Shown here: piece by piece, positions 24,534 to 33,259 of the stretch
How the letters are laid out: every line of letters begins with the position of its first letter
Numbering within the stretch: the stretch's first letter is position 1
NCBI GenBank assembly: GCA_022361195.1
Contig: JAKSBJ010000230.1
Span: forward strand, 1 to 41,172
Source of the DNA: Flavobacteriales bacterium
Lineage (GTDB): Bacteria; Bacteroidota; Bacteroidia; Flavobacteriales_D; Crocinitomicaceae
DNA: 41,172 nt
Direction: 5' to 3'
Notes under the pieces: model-generated
Databases searched by the model: none
What the model saw: only the letters and a program-made list of their open reading frames with translations
Told to the model about the DNA's origin: nothing
Translations under genes and position numbers: made by a program

Positions 24534-25490
24534 ATGGCTTCCAACTTACTAACCGTGGGTTTAGCACAAACCGCTCCCGTTTGGCTAAACAAACAGCAAA
24601 CCATTCAAAAAACACTTGATTATATTACCAAAGCGTCAAAAAAGGGATGTGAGCTGGTGATTTTTGGAGAAGGCTATTTACCTGGATATCCCTTTTGGTT
24701 AAGCCTAACAGATGGAGCTCAATTCAACTCTCCGGTACACAAAGAAATTCATGCCCATTACATTCGCAACTCAGTTCAAATTGAAAAAGGAGATTTAGAT
24801 TCAATTTGTGCATTAGCAGCCGAAAAACAAATTGCCGTTTATTTGGGAATCATTGAACGAGCTGAAAATCGTGGTGGCCATAGCTTATACTGTTCTCTCG
24901 TTTACATTGACCAAAAAGGAATCATACAATCCGTTCATCGTAAATTACAACCTACCTACGAGGAACGACTCACCTGGTCGCCAGGAGATGGAAATGGACT
25001 TCAAGTACATTCTTTAAAAGAGTTTACTGTTGGAGGACTAAACTGTTGGGAAAACTGGATGCCATTACCACGAACAGCACTTTATGGTTTGGGAGAGAAT
25101 TTACACATTGCCGTTTGGCCAGGGTCAGACTTTAATACCCAAGACATCACGCGCTTTATTGCTCGCGAAGGAAGATCTTTTGTAATCTCCGTTTCCAGTT
25201 TGATGCAAAAAAGTGATTTTCCGAAGGACACACCGCATTTAGATTTGATTTTGGAAAATGCTCCTGATATTTTAGCCAATGGAGGTTCATGCATTGCCGG
25301 GCCAGATGGAGAATGGATAATTGAACCCAAGCTAAACACAAACGACATTATTACTGCAACAATAGATTTTAATCGTGTGTTGGAAGAACGACAAAATTTT
25401 GATGCGGTTGGGCATTATTCCCGACCGGATATCACTCAGCTTACCGTTAATCGTGAAAGACAATCCATTTTAAAGTTGAAGCAAGAGTAA
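24534..25490 (+). CDS. Nitrilase (carbon-nitrogen hydrolase family)
   Basis: A 318-residue nitrilase-superfamily enzyme with the full catalytic set: Glu46 in FGEGYLPGYPFW, Lys137 in HRKLQPTYEERL and Cys171 in GGLNCWENWMPL. The CWEN(W/Y)MPL sequence and the GYPFW loop point to true nitrilases (branch 1), which hydrolyse a nitrile to a carboxylic acid and ammonia, rather than to amidases. It lies 46 bases after the acetyltransferase gene on the same strand and could be part of that transcript. The natural nitrile is not predictable. Confidence 0.92.
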   Translation: MASNLLTVGLAQTAPVWLNKQQTIQKTLDYITKASKKGCELVIFGEGYLPGYPFWLSLTDGAQFNSPVHKEIHAHYIRNSVQIEKGDLDSICALAAEKQIAVYLGIIERAENRGGHSLYCSLVYIDQKGIIQSVHRKLQPTYEERLTWSPGDGNGLQVHSLKEFTVGGLNCWENWMPLPRTALYGLGENLHIAVWPGSDFNTQDITRFIAREGRSFVISVSSLMQKSDFPKDTPHLDLILENAPDILANGGSCIAGPDGEWIIEPKLNTNDIITATIDFNRVLEERQNFDAVGHYSRPDITQLTVNRERQSILKLKQE

Positions 25491-27821
25491 TTATTGCTTC
25501 ATCAAGATCTTATTCCCAAACTTCTTAAGTAACTCCTCTGCCTTTTCAGGTCCGATTCTATCTCCTTTATAATAAGCTGTTACAAAGGCATCCTCCACTC
25601 CAATTTTTATGATTTGATCACAACGTTTTTGTGCTTCATCAAAACTGGCGTAAGTTCCGGTTGAATAGCGATACAAGGTATTATTATTAACTCTACGGGT
25701 CACCAAAGGCTCTAGGTTATACAATACCGAATGAGGAACATTTCTACTGTAAACTCCAATTTGAACCGTAAAGAACAATCCGTCAATTTGAGCCGCATCA
25801 GTTGTTGCAATGACGTCAGGATTCAGGAATACATCTCGTGAAAGTGAACCTTCAAACTCCAAATAAGAATCTTCTTTCATATACTCCAGCTTATTGGTTT
25901 TAAGCATGAGTTTACGAGCCTGGTAGTTTTCATCAATTTCAAGAGTAGTATCATTTTTCATGATCTCTTTTAACTCATCGGCTGTAAGATAAAAATGATA
26001 CTCTGTGTGCGCTTGGATATCTCCGGTGATCTTATTTTCTGCTTTAATCTTTTCAATAGTTTTACGGGTTTTCTCATTGTAATACACGGTTTCCTCTTCA
26101 TTCCCTAAAGCTGTGTAAACTGTTACTTCTTGTCCTATTACCTGCCCTCCCGCTGCTCTAATGTGCTGCATGTGCACTTCTTGATACAATTGATAGTATT
26201 CTTTTTGCTTGGGAACACTAAATTCTCTTTTATACGGGACATAACCTACAGTTTTCACATACATCTCATAATTTTTACCATACCCTAACAGCAAAAAGTA
26301 ATCTCCGTCTACACTATCCGAAACCTCCTTAATTCGCTCTTCATCGGAGGTTTGTAAAAGAATGTCTGCAGCAGTTGGAACCATCAAATCTCCCTTTTCC
26401 TTTTTAACATGTCCAAATAACTCAGCAATAGGATCACGCTCGTCGGCAAATGTGATTCGGTACAAATCCATATCCCCCACTCCCTTTAAATCGCTAGACG
26501 AATAATAACCGCGATTATAACGCGATGTCATGGTGAAATAAATATCGTCAGCGGGAGTATTAATTGGATACCCTAAGTTTACCGGAGCGGTCCATATACT
26601 ATCTTCCAAACGACATCTAAACACATCGTATTCCCCCATAGAGGAATGACCTTTAGATGAAAAATAAAGGGTAATTCCATCCGGATCAAAATAAGGAGCA
26701 TCCTCATCGAATTCTGTATTAATTTGTGGTCCCAAGTTCATTGGCTCGGACCATCTCCCAGACTCTTCTCGTTCACTTAAATAAATATCCTTTCCTCCAA
26801 AACCTCCTGGACGATCACTCACGATGAATAATTTAGAATCATCATTTGAAAAGAAAATAGAAGGTTCATGATAATCTGAATTCACAAATTCACCTAACTT
26901 CTCAGGCTTCATCGTAGAATCAACATCCACCCTAACTGACCATACATCTTCATCATGATAAAAATAAAGCACCTTATCATCTTTATGTAGCTGAATACTT
27001 CCATCATGTCGTTCGGTATTAATTTCATCATCCATTCGACGGAAATTGATATACTCAAAATCTGTATCCGTATTAAAGTAATACCTTCCGCTAGTATCGT
27101 TCAAGAAATCACGATTCTCAAAAATACTTCCCTTAACCAGCTCCGCGGTATAAAGATCTTCATAAAAACCTCCTCCTTCTCGTGCCAGTTTTCCACCTCG
27201 GGTATCTGGACGTCGAGAAGTAAAGATTAGCTTTTCTTCATTTTGCGACACCACTGCAGCATATTCGGGATAAATGGTATTAATTGTATCCCCTAAAGAC
27301 TCTATCAGAACATGACGAGGATTATTTACAGCAATTCGTCCAAAATCACATTGATCAATATGCCGAATGGCTTCTCCAATCAAAATTTCCTTTTGAACGG
27401 CTGGAATATACTCATGTTCATCAATTTTTTGAATAAACAAACGGTACCATTCCTCTGCTTTGTCCCATTCGTAATTGAGGTGATACATTTTACCTAAAAA
27501 GAAATAAATATGTTCATGCCCATACATTTTGATATGTTCATCGTTGGTACGATCAAGATACTCCTGAAAAAATTGCGTAGCCTCTTTCTTTTTGTGGGGT
27601 ATATGATAATACATCATTCCCATATAGTAGGAATGAAAGGGATCGTTCTTCTTTAAAACACTATCCTGAGCTTGCAAAAAATCGACACCTTTCTCATATT
27701 CCTCTTTTTTGAGATAGTTTTCACATTTAGGCTGAAGTCTGGATTGGGCTGTTCCGATGTTGTAAAGAAGGAAAAAACAAGTAATAAGTATTAATTCCAA
27801 GGGGGTGCGAAATGTAAGCAT
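25491..27821 (-). CDS. TPR / PD40 beta-propeller / SPOR-domain exported protein (PorE-like without OmpA)
   Basis: The frame opens at 27956, but the ATG at 27821 starts a normal signal peptide (MLTFRTPLELILITCFFLLY), so the protein is taken as 776 residues. TPR-like helices span about 30-150 (FQEYLDRTNDEHI, KAEEWYRLFIQ). A PD40/TolB-type propeller follows at about 170-490, with repeated LxFxSxRxxGxGGxDIY-like blades (LFIVSDRPGGFGGKDIYLSE, LYFSSKGHSSMGEYDVF). A carboxypeptidase-regulatory-like segment lies at about 495-570, and a SPOR-like domain (FFTVQIGVYSRN...LYRYSTGTYASFDEAQKRC) ends the protein. TPR-propeller-CRD is the order of PorE of the T9SS, which ends in OmpA; here SPOR may take over peptidoglycan binding. 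Confidence 0.85.
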   Translation of the reverse strand: MLTFRTPLELILITCFFLLYNIGTAQSRLQPKCENYLKKEEYEKGVDFLQAQDSVLKKNDPFHSYYMGMMYYHIPHKKKEATQFFQEYLDRTNDEHIKMYGHEHIYFFLGKMYHLNYEWDKAEEWYRLFIQKIDEHEYIPAVQKEILIGEAIRHIDQCDFGRIAVNNPRHVLIESLGDTINTIYPEYAAVVSQNEEKLIFTSRRPDTRGGKLAREGGGFYEDLYTAELVKGSIFENRDFLNDTSGRYYFNTDTDFEYINFRRMDDEINTERHDGSIQLHKDDKVLYFYHDEDVWSVRVDVDSTMKPEKLGEFVNSDYHEPSIFFSNDDSKLFIVSDRPGGFGGKDIYLSEREESGRWSEPMNLGPQINTEFDEDAPYFDPDGITLYFSSKGHSSMGEYDVFRCRLEDSIWTAPVNLGYPINTPADDIYFTMTSRYNRGYYSSSDLKGVGDMDLYRITFADERDPIAELFGHVKKEKGDLMVPTAADILLQTSDEERIKEVSDSVDGDYFLLLGYGKNYEMYVKTVGYVPYKREFSVPKQKEYYQLYQEVHMQHIRAAGGQVIGQEVTVYTALGNEEETVYYNEKTRKTIEKIKAENKITGDIQAHTEYHFYLTADELKEIMKNDTTLEIDENYQARKLMLKTNKLEYMKEDSYLEFEGSLSRDVFLNPDVIATTDAAQIDGLFFTVQIGVYSRNVPHSVLYNLEPLVTRRVNNNTLYRYSTGTYASFDEAQKRCDQIIKIGVEDAFVTAYYKGDRIGPEKAEELLKKFGNKILMKQ

Positions 27822-28014
27822 TATATATATTGATTTTCTTATCTGATGTTTGCAATAGTTTGTGTTTTGGATTAAGCTTACTTCTTCACTTATGTAGACG
27901 AAAGATACGCTTAAATAGTTATTCATGAAAAGGCTATTTTCAATAAACGTGGACAATTTGGCCTGAATTTTGTAACTTGTTATGGCTTAAAAATTCAGCT
28001 TCAATTAGATAGAA

Positions 28015-28284
28015 ATGGCACACCACATCCAACTTTTTTTCATTAAAACCTTTAGCTCTTGGGTATTTATCTTGCGATTTGAGAATAATAAGGTCGTTTT
28101 GAAGGAAGGAAAAGTCAGATCAGGCTTTGCCAGTGATTGTTTAGATATCATGAAAAAAGCCCAATTGTCTTCAGGTTTATTATATGGAGTTCGGCACCAA
28201 AATGGTATTAGAATTAAGGCTTCCAAAAATTTTAGTTCAGAGATCATTCAACGCATCAGAAATGTTTGGTCCTTTTACAATTAA
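28015..28284 (+). CDS. DUF3634-like small protein (89 aa)
   Basis: One N-terminal hydrophobic segment (HIQLFFIKTFSSWVFIL) is followed by FENNKVVLKEGKVRSGFASD and a C-terminal IIQRIRNVWSF. The order strand, G-K-V, D-C-L-D-I helix, glycine-rich strand and Q-R-I-R-N-V-W ending agrees with what I recall of DUF3634. The function of that family is unknown. A lipoprotein gene begins 2 bases after its stop. Confidence 0.65.
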   Translation: MAHHIQLFFIKTFSSWVFILRFENNKVVLKEGKVRSGFASDCLDIMKKAQLSSGLLYGVRHQNGIRIKASKNFSSEIIQRIRNVWSFYN

Positions 28285-28286
28285 GT

Positions 28287-28679
28287 ATGCGGCACTTTTA
28301 TTTATTTTCTTTCTCCTTACTTCTTTTAAGTGGATGCCTTTGTAAATCGGGTCCTTATGAAGTTCTTGGTTTAAAAGTTTCTTATCCCACCCTAAATGAA
28401 CCTTCAACCCTTTACTCTATTCAATTTGTAAATGGTAATCCTAATCAAATCACGGATACCCTGGAAATTGGAGAGCTCAACGAATCCAATAATTACAGTT
28501 TGTTTGTTCCGCTAAACGAAATGGCTTTTGAGCACATACTTTTCGTAGATAATACCGATTATCAGGACACTATTACTGACATTTTGGAAAGGAGAGACCG
28601 TTGCGGGAATGAAATTAAGACGTTAGAATTTCAATTAAACGGTGAAATGAAATCGGGAAAAGAATTGGCAATTCAATAA
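28287..28679 (+). CDS. Lipoprotein of unknown function
   Basis: Starting at the ATG at 28287, 2 bases after the previous stop, the protein (130 aa) has a lipoprotein signal peptide with the lipobox LLSGC (Cys17). The longer frame, opening at 28266 inside the upstream gene, would bury this signal and is rejected. The mature part is beta-like (YSIQFVNGNPNQITDTLEIG) with a cysteine near the end (RDRCGNEI). No family is recognised. Confidence 0.72.
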   Translation: MRHFYLFSFSLLLLSGCLCKSGPYEVLGLKVSYPTLNEPSTLYSIQFVNGNPNQITDTLEIGELNESNNYSLFVPLNEMAFEHILFVDNTDYQDTITDILERRDRCGNEIKTLEFQLNGEMKSGKELAIQ

Positions 28680-28682
28680 ATG

Positions 28683-28710
28683 AGTATTCATTTTTTTATT
28701 TTTGAATACT
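28683..28710. repeat. Perfect 8-bp inverted repeat across the DUF1737 promoter
   Basis: AGTATTCA at 28683-28690 and TGAATACT at 28703-28710 flank a T-rich 12-base spacer. The right arm overlaps the last two bases of a TATTTTTG promoter element and the predicted transcript start. As the T-run lies in the loop, not after the stem, it is more like an operator than a terminator. Confidence 0.55.
28697..28704 (+). promoter_or_regulatory. -7 element of the DUF1737 gene
   Basis: TATTTTTG is an exact TAnnTTTG match, giving a predicted transcript start about 8 bases before the ATG at 28717. No convincing -33 element is visible. Confidence 0.45.
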
Positions 28711-28716
28711 TAAACT

Positions 28717-28911
28717 ATGAAAATGAATTCTAACCAACCACCTAACAATTTACCGACTTATAGGGTATTAACAGGCCCTGACGATGACCACTTTTGCAAA
28801 CGAGTTTCAGAAGCTCTTGAACAAGGCTATCAATTACATGGAAGTCCAGCTTTAACTTATAATGGGACTGTTGTAATTGTTGCTCAAGCTGTTATTTGGC
28901 CTAAAAAATAA
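28717..28911 (+). CDS. DUF1737 domain protein (64 aa)
   Basis: The sequence YRVLTGPDDDHFCKRVSEAL, then EQGYQLHGSPALTYNGTVVIVAQAVIW, is the whole DUF1737 domain, a small cytoplasmic alpha/beta fold of unknown function found in many proteobacteria and Bacteroidota. A second ATG (residue 3, 28723) is an equally possible start. The inverted repeat overlapping its promoter suggests dedicated control. Confidence 0.85.
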   Translation: MKMNSNQPPNNLPTYRVLTGPDDDHFCKRVSEALEQGYQLHGSPALTYNGTVVIVAQAVIWPKK

Positions 28912-28936
28912 ACCAGTTCTTCTTTTTAACCCTTAA

Positions 28937-29497
28937 ATGACTCAAGGCGAAAGGCTTGACATTGACGACATACAGGATATTGGCAAGTATATTTTTTCTG
29001 TTGCCAACGGAAATCATATTCTCAACTATTCTGAAAAAGAGTATCGACATTTTTTGATAGAAAAGCCTGAAAAACTGGAGAATTTGTTCTTACTCTACTT
29101 CATTAGCTCTAATTGGGGATATGATGATGTACGCATGTTTGACAATTACGACGAACAGTGGCTGGCTCAGCAAATTGATACTTCATTCAAATCCAAACTT
29201 TCTTTTGAACTGGCAGACTTTTCTTACCAGAATTTGCTTCCTTACCAAAAAGCAGTTGTAGATTTCACTACACAACTGCGGTGTGAAATTAAAGATTGGA
29301 CCAAATGGCTACAAGGAGGAAGTCTAATGGAACGCATTTATTCGGTTTTTGCCAATAACCTCCATTTAAATACTCATGGAGAAGTCATTAATAAAAAATA
29401 TGCTATTCAACGTGGGTTGGAGATGTTTAAACTTTTGCGTGATAGCCAGTATCAACCTTCTCCTCCTTTTGAGGATTGGGAATTAGTAATTTATTAA
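28937..29497 (+). CDS. Hypothetical cytoplasmic protein (186 aa)
   Basis: An acidic, aromatic-rich, mainly helical protein with no signal peptide or membrane segment (EKLENLFLLYFISSNWGYDD, MERIYSVFANNLHLN, FEDWELVIY at the end). I do not recognise the family. It begins 25 bases after the DUF1737 gene and may share its transcript. Confidence 0.65.
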   Translation: MTQGERLDIDDIQDIGKYIFSVANGNHILNYSEKEYRHFLIEKPEKLENLFLLYFISSNWGYDDVRMFDNYDEQWLAQQIDTSFKSKLSFELADFSYQNLLPYQKAVVDFTTQLRCEIKDWTKWLQGGSLMERIYSVFANNLHLNTHGEVINKKYAIQRGLEMFKLLRDSQYQPSPPFEDWELVIY

Positions 29498-29549
29498 GCT
29501 CTGGATACTAATACGTAAAATACCCTATTTATTGATTCGATTATTTTAA

Positions 29550-29557
29550 TAGTTTTG
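29550..29557 (+). promoter_or_regulatory. -7 element of the exported propeller-like gene
   Basis: TAGTTTTG is an exact TAnnTTTG match; a TTG occurs 15 bases upstream (29532-29534), a little closer than the usual -33 spacing. It predicts a leader of about 19 bases before the ATG at 29581. Confidence 0.45.
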
Positions 29558-29580
29558 GATAAACTAAATAATCTAACCTT

Positions 29581-30360
29581 ATGCTCAGATCCCTCACGCT
29601 GTTAAGCTTTTTAATTTTAGCTACAAGCTCATTTTCTCAGCTAATTAAGTACCCAAAAGCTTCTATCACACTAAAAATTCAACAAAGTAAAGGGACCAAT
29701 GGTTGTGGTGTTGCTTATAATCCATCCAAAGGATTATACTATGCGACTTTTGCAGGAAATTCAGAGTTTCCTTTGGAAGTATTTGATAAAAACGGAAATC
29801 CTGTTTTCCAAACCACAGTAGGAAATGATATTCGAGGATTTTGGTGGAACGCTAAGACAAAAGAATTAGAAGCCAATTGTTATGGAAATGGGGGGCTCAT
29901 TGCCATGAAACTTAATGATCAAGGATACCCTTCACTTGGAAACACACAAGTTTTAGAAGGCAAAACGCTGCAACCTAATGATAATACTTGTGGAGCATTT
30001 GATGGAAAAAAACTACTGCATTATTTTGATAATAATAGCTTGAGTATGGCCATTTACAGCAGAAAAGATGGCAGTTACCAAAAGGGTGTTTTATTCGATA
30101 TAGAAGGCTTTTTATTGGAAAAGTGCAATGCGACCAGTCTCATTTACACTGGGAAAAAGAAAATGGAAATTGGTCTTTTAAACTTCAGAGACAAAAAGAT
30201 TTACCTCTTCAATAAAAAGAGTGGAGAACTTACAGCCACCGTCTTTTTGCCACAGACTGCTATAACGCATCATGCTTTTCGATTCGCATACTGCAACAAT
30301 ACTGTCTTTTTATATGACGTAAATAACCGTGAATGGAAAGGGTATCAAATTTTTGAATAA
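29581..30360 (+). CDS. Exported hypothetical protein, propeller-like (259 aa)
   Basis: A signal peptide (about 1-19, ending SSFSQ) is followed by repeated short strands with the look of a small beta-propeller: NGCGVAYNPSKGLYYATFAG, DIRGFWWNAKTKELEANCYG, NKKSGELTATVFLP. There is no sorting domain, lipobox or catalytic motif. It converges on the next gene with a 3-base gap. The function is unknown. Confidence 0.7.
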   Translation: MLRSLTLLSFLILATSSFSQLIKYPKASITLKIQQSKGTNGCGVAYNPSKGLYYATFAGNSEFPLEVFDKNGNPVFQTTVGNDIRGFWWNAKTKELEANCYGNGGLIAMKLNDQGYPSLGNTQVLEGKTLQPNDNTCGAFDGKKLLHYFDNNSLSMAIYSRKDGSYQKGVLFDIEGFLLEKCNATSLIYTGKKKMEIGLLNFRDKKIYLFNKKSGELTATVFLPQTAITHHAFRFAYCNNTVFLYDVNNREWKGYQIFE

Positions 30361-30363
30361 AGC

Positions 30364-30717
30364 CTAATCACGGTAAATTTCCGCAATTCTTCCTTCTTCA
30401 AACATGCTGTTAATTTCACTTCGTTCGTAAATGGCTACAAATTCGTGATCCCATTCATGATCTAGAATTTGTTCACGATCGGGAATTGCTTCACCAAAGG
30501 AATAGTAGTACTGATAAAAACTCAATTGAGAATGTGTTACTTCGCTAATACGTATGGGTGCATAAACCTCATCATGCTCTAAAATATAGATATCTCCTGC
30601 TTTAGGCTCTCTTATAAGCTCATTAAGTCGACTACTATTAGTGATTCTACTGGAGATGATAAATATTCCCAAAATCACTAGAAAAACTAAAGGAAGGATA
30701 AGCTTTTTGTCTCGCAT
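30364..30717 (-). CDS. Small membrane-anchored protein coupled to a SpoIIE phosphatase
   Basis: A 117-residue protein with one N-terminal transmembrane helix (about 6-23, ILPLVFLVILGIFIISS) and an acidic outer domain rich in His, Asp and Tyr (LDHEWDHEFVAIYERSE). Its ATG overlaps the stop of the upstream SpoIIE-type phosphatase gene by one base (TAATG), so the two are made together. It may be an accessory or sensor subunit of that phosphatase, but no family is recognised. Confidence 0.7.
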   Translation of the reverse strand: MRDKKLILPLVFLVILGIFIISSRITNSSRLNELIREPKAGDIYILEHDEVYAPIRISEVTHSQLSFYQYYYSFGEAIPDREQILDHEWDHEFVAIYERSEINSMFEEGRIAEIYRD

Positions 30718-32201
30718 TATATTCTAATTCCAATAACACAAATATCGTCCACCTGCTCAAAATCGCCAATCCATTCTTCAAAGGCTCCTTCTAACACAGC
30801 ATGCTGTTCCTGCATGGATTTGGAATAATTATCTTTTAACAAGGCTTGAAAAGGTTTGTACTTAAACTTTTTCCCCTTATCCCCTCCAAATTGATCTGCA
30901 AATCCATCAGTAAAGAAGTAAAAACAATCTCCCTTTTTCAGATCAATTTCATACGTCTTAAAAGGCGAAGGATCTAGGTATTTTCCAACAGGTTGTTTAC
31001 AACATTTGAAAATGGTCAACTCCCCATCCGAAATTCGATAAATAGGATTATTAGCACCTGAATAGAACATTTTCATACTCTTGAGATTGATTTTGACGAA
31101 ACTCACATCCATTCCATCATTCATCTCACTATCCCCTCTGCGGAATTGCTCAACCACAATCTCTCGAACAGCATCCAGTATTTTACCTGTATCCGCCAAT
31201 TTTAACTCATTTACAGCTCTATTAAGTGCATTGGAACAAACCACAGAAACCATTGCTCCCGGAACGCCATGCCCAGTACAATCAGCGCAAGCCATAAAAA
31301 TGTCATCCCCCAAACGCTCCATCCAGTAAAAATCCCCAGCTACAATATCCTTTGAACGGTAAAAGACAAAGCTATCCTCAAAACTATCGGTAAAATTATC
31401 CTTTGAGGGCAGTATGGAAGTTTGAATTCTCAATGCGTAATTAATTGAGTCAGTAATATCCTTATTCTTCTCCTCAATCATCTTCTTTTGAAGGATAAAC
31501 AGTTCTTTTTGTTCCTGATCTTTTCGTAAAATGGTTCGGGTATAGGGAATCAAAATCAAAGCAATGACGATAATTACTGCCAGAGCAATTAAAGCCTGAC
31601 GGGTGTATTGACTTTTTACCATATTATCAAAATAGGTAAAGTCAACATCTGCTTCCACTAAGCCTACTACTTCTCCCTCGCTATTCTTAAAAGGATAAAA
31701 AGCCGAGAGCCAAACCCCATTTTCTGATTGGTATTTGGGGATTGTTCCTCCTTCAAAGTACTTATCGACTAAAACCTTGGGATACTCTGTATATTCATGA
31801 CGATAATACACTTGATCGTCTGAGCGAACTCCGTAGCGAAAAATCTTCTCATTTTTGTCATATACCAAGGTGTACATTGGACTTTTAAGTTCATTTTCCT
31901 TTACAACTTCTGATAAAAGAGTATTTAATTTCTGGTACTCTTCATTTTGATCAATAGCCGTAATATCATTTTTCTCAGGATGATCATAGAACAGTTTTTG
32001 ATGAAGATCGCCATCCAAATTAATTCCTACCGAAGTAACAATAGCACTTAAACGGTCATACTGTCGCTGCTCTTGTAAGCTCAATTGATTGTAATAACCA
32101 AAGACAACGAAAAAAGTGGTTAATAGAATAATGATTATGTATATGATAAACATTATCCGGGTGGAAATATTTCCTAATATTCTACCTATTAAACTACTCA
32201 C
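30717..32201 (-). CDS. Transmembrane sensor SpoIIE-type PP2C protein phosphatase
   Basis: A 494-residue protein with two transmembrane helices (about 15-37 and 203-223) around a Cache-like periplasmic sensor (for example MYTLVYDKNEKIFRYGVRSD and WLSAFYPFKNSEGEVVGLVE). A short coiled coil (about 228-250) leads to the SpoIIE/PP2C domain: SKDIVAGDFYWME, ADCTGHGVPGAMVS, NDGMDVSF, FFTDGFADQFGG, DDICVIGI. The metal-binding aspartates are all present. Such enzymes dephosphorylate serine or threonine, typically on anti-sigma-factor antagonists (STAS) or similar. Start is GTG at 32201. No STAS or anti-sigma kinase gene is nearby. Confidence 0.92.
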   Translation of the reverse strand: MSSLIGRILGNISTRIMFIIYIIIILLTTFFVVFGYYNQLSLQEQRQYDRLSAIVTSVGINLDGDLHQKLFYDHPEKNDITAIDQNEEYQKLNTLLSEVVKENELKSPMYTLVYDKNEKIFRYGVRSDDQVYYRHEYTEYPKVLVDKYFEGGTIPKYQSENGVWLSAFYPFKNSEGEVVGLVEADVDFTYFDNMVKSQYTRQALIALAVIIVIALILIPYTRTILRKDQEQKELFILQKKMIEEKNKDITDSINYALRIQTSILPSKDNFTDSFEDSFVFYRSKDIVAGDFYWMERLGDDIFMACADCTGHGVPGAMVSVVCSNALNRAVNELKLADTGKILDAVREIVVEQFRRGDSEMNDGMDVSFVKINLKSMKMFYSGANNPIYRISDGELTIFKCCKQPVGKYLDPSPFKTYEIDLKKGDCFYFFTDGFADQFGGDKGKKFKYKPFQALLKDNYSKSMQEQHAVLEGAFEEWIGDFEQVDDICVIGIRI

Positions 32202-32363
32202 GCTTCAGTTGTACAGTTTTTTCCGAATGTAATATACTGACTTTTACAGAATTTTCCTCCAAATCCTTCCCTTATAAGTGGTAGATTTAAAATTCAATTA
32301 AAAGACCCGGAGAAAACTTTACCTTGACCAGATTTTGTTATATTTAGTTCTTTAAGCCCGCCG

Positions 32364-33257
32364 ATGGAATTAGCAGAAATAGAATTACTTAAAACCGAAA
32401 ATGACTTACTGAAAAAGGAGTTAAAAATGGTCAAGGCAGAGTTGGTTCAACTCAAAACCCAATTGCAGGAAGAGCATAATATGCTCATGGAAAGCAAAAA
32501 AGATTTAACGGACAGTATTACCTATGCTAAGCGCATTCAGCAGGCCATAATGGCCCCAATTTCTGCCGTTGAAGACTTGATGGGAGATGGTTTTGTACTC
32601 TATTTACCAAAAGACATTGTAGCTGGAGACTTTTATTTTGTCGAAGAAAAAGGCTCCACCATATTCTTTTCAGCGGTAGATTGTACGGGACACGGCGTTC
32701 CGGGAGCATTAATGTCGGTTGTAGGGTTTAATTACCTACACCAGGCTATTATGGAAAAGAACATTCATGAACCTAATGAAATTCTAAGTTATTTGGATGA
32801 AGGGGTGAATGATCGTTTGCGACAAACCGGCGGAGAGAGTGGTATTAAGGACGGAATGGATTTAGGACTATGCTCCTACGATACCGAAACACGTATCCTT
32901 CAATATGCAGGGGCTTATAACCCCTTATATCTGGTTACAAAAGATGGACTTCAGGAAACTAAAGCAGATAAATTACCCATTGGAATGAACGATGATGGAG
33001 TGGTAGATATTTACACTAATCATACCTTCCAATTAGAAAAAGGTGATTGTGTTTATTTGTTCTCGGATGGATACGCGGATCAGTTTGGTGGACCGAGAGG
33101 AAAAAAATACAAATACAAACAACTGAGAGAAACTTTAGAAGAGCTCTATCACTTACCTATGCAAGAACAAAAGCAGGAACTCATTAACCGATTTGAGGCC
33201 TGGCGTGGAGATGAAGCTCAAATTGACGACGTTTTAATTATGGGACTGAGAGTTTAA
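32364..33257 (+). CDS. Cytoplasmic SpoIIE-type PP2C phosphatase with coiled-coil N-terminus
   Basis: A 297-residue protein without membrane segments. Residues 1-50 are a leucine/lysine/glutamate coiled coil, followed by the linker LTDSITYAKRIQQAIMAP that is shared with the other two phosphatases here (DSINYALRIQTSILPS). The PP2C core keeps DIVAGDFYFVE, DCTGHGVPGALMS, KDGMDLGL, FSDGYADQFGG and DDVLIMGLRV. It is transcribed away from one paralog and towards the other. The coiled coil could serve dimerisation or partner binding. Confidence 0.92.
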   Translation: MELAEIELLKTENDLLKKELKMVKAELVQLKTQLQEEHNMLMESKKDLTDSITYAKRIQQAIMAPISAVEDLMGDGFVLYLPKDIVAGDFYFVEEKGSTIFFSAVDCTGHGVPGALMSVVGFNYLHQAIMEKNIHEPNEILSYLDEGVNDRLRQTGGESGIKDGMDLGLCSYDTETRILQYAGAYNPLYLVTKDGLQETKADKLPIGMNDDGVVDIYTNHTFQLEKGDCVYLFSDGYADQFGGPRGKKYKYKQLRETLEELYHLPMQEQKQELINRFEAWRGDEAQIDDVLIMGLRV

Positions 33258-33259
33258 AC
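33252..33259. other. GTTTAAAC palindrome holding the stop codons of two convergent paralogs
   Basis: The plus-strand stop TAA lies at 33255-33257 and the minus-strand stop TAA at 33254-33256, so they overlap by two bases inside a perfect palindrome. Both proteins end in Arg-Val (GLRV and GVRV). There is no room for separate terminators. Confidence 0.9.

Noticed and set aside
28681..28712. Reading the inverted repeat as a terminator for the upstream lipoprotein gene
   Set aside because: The T-run is in the loop and no T-run follows the second arm; it overlaps a promoter element instead.
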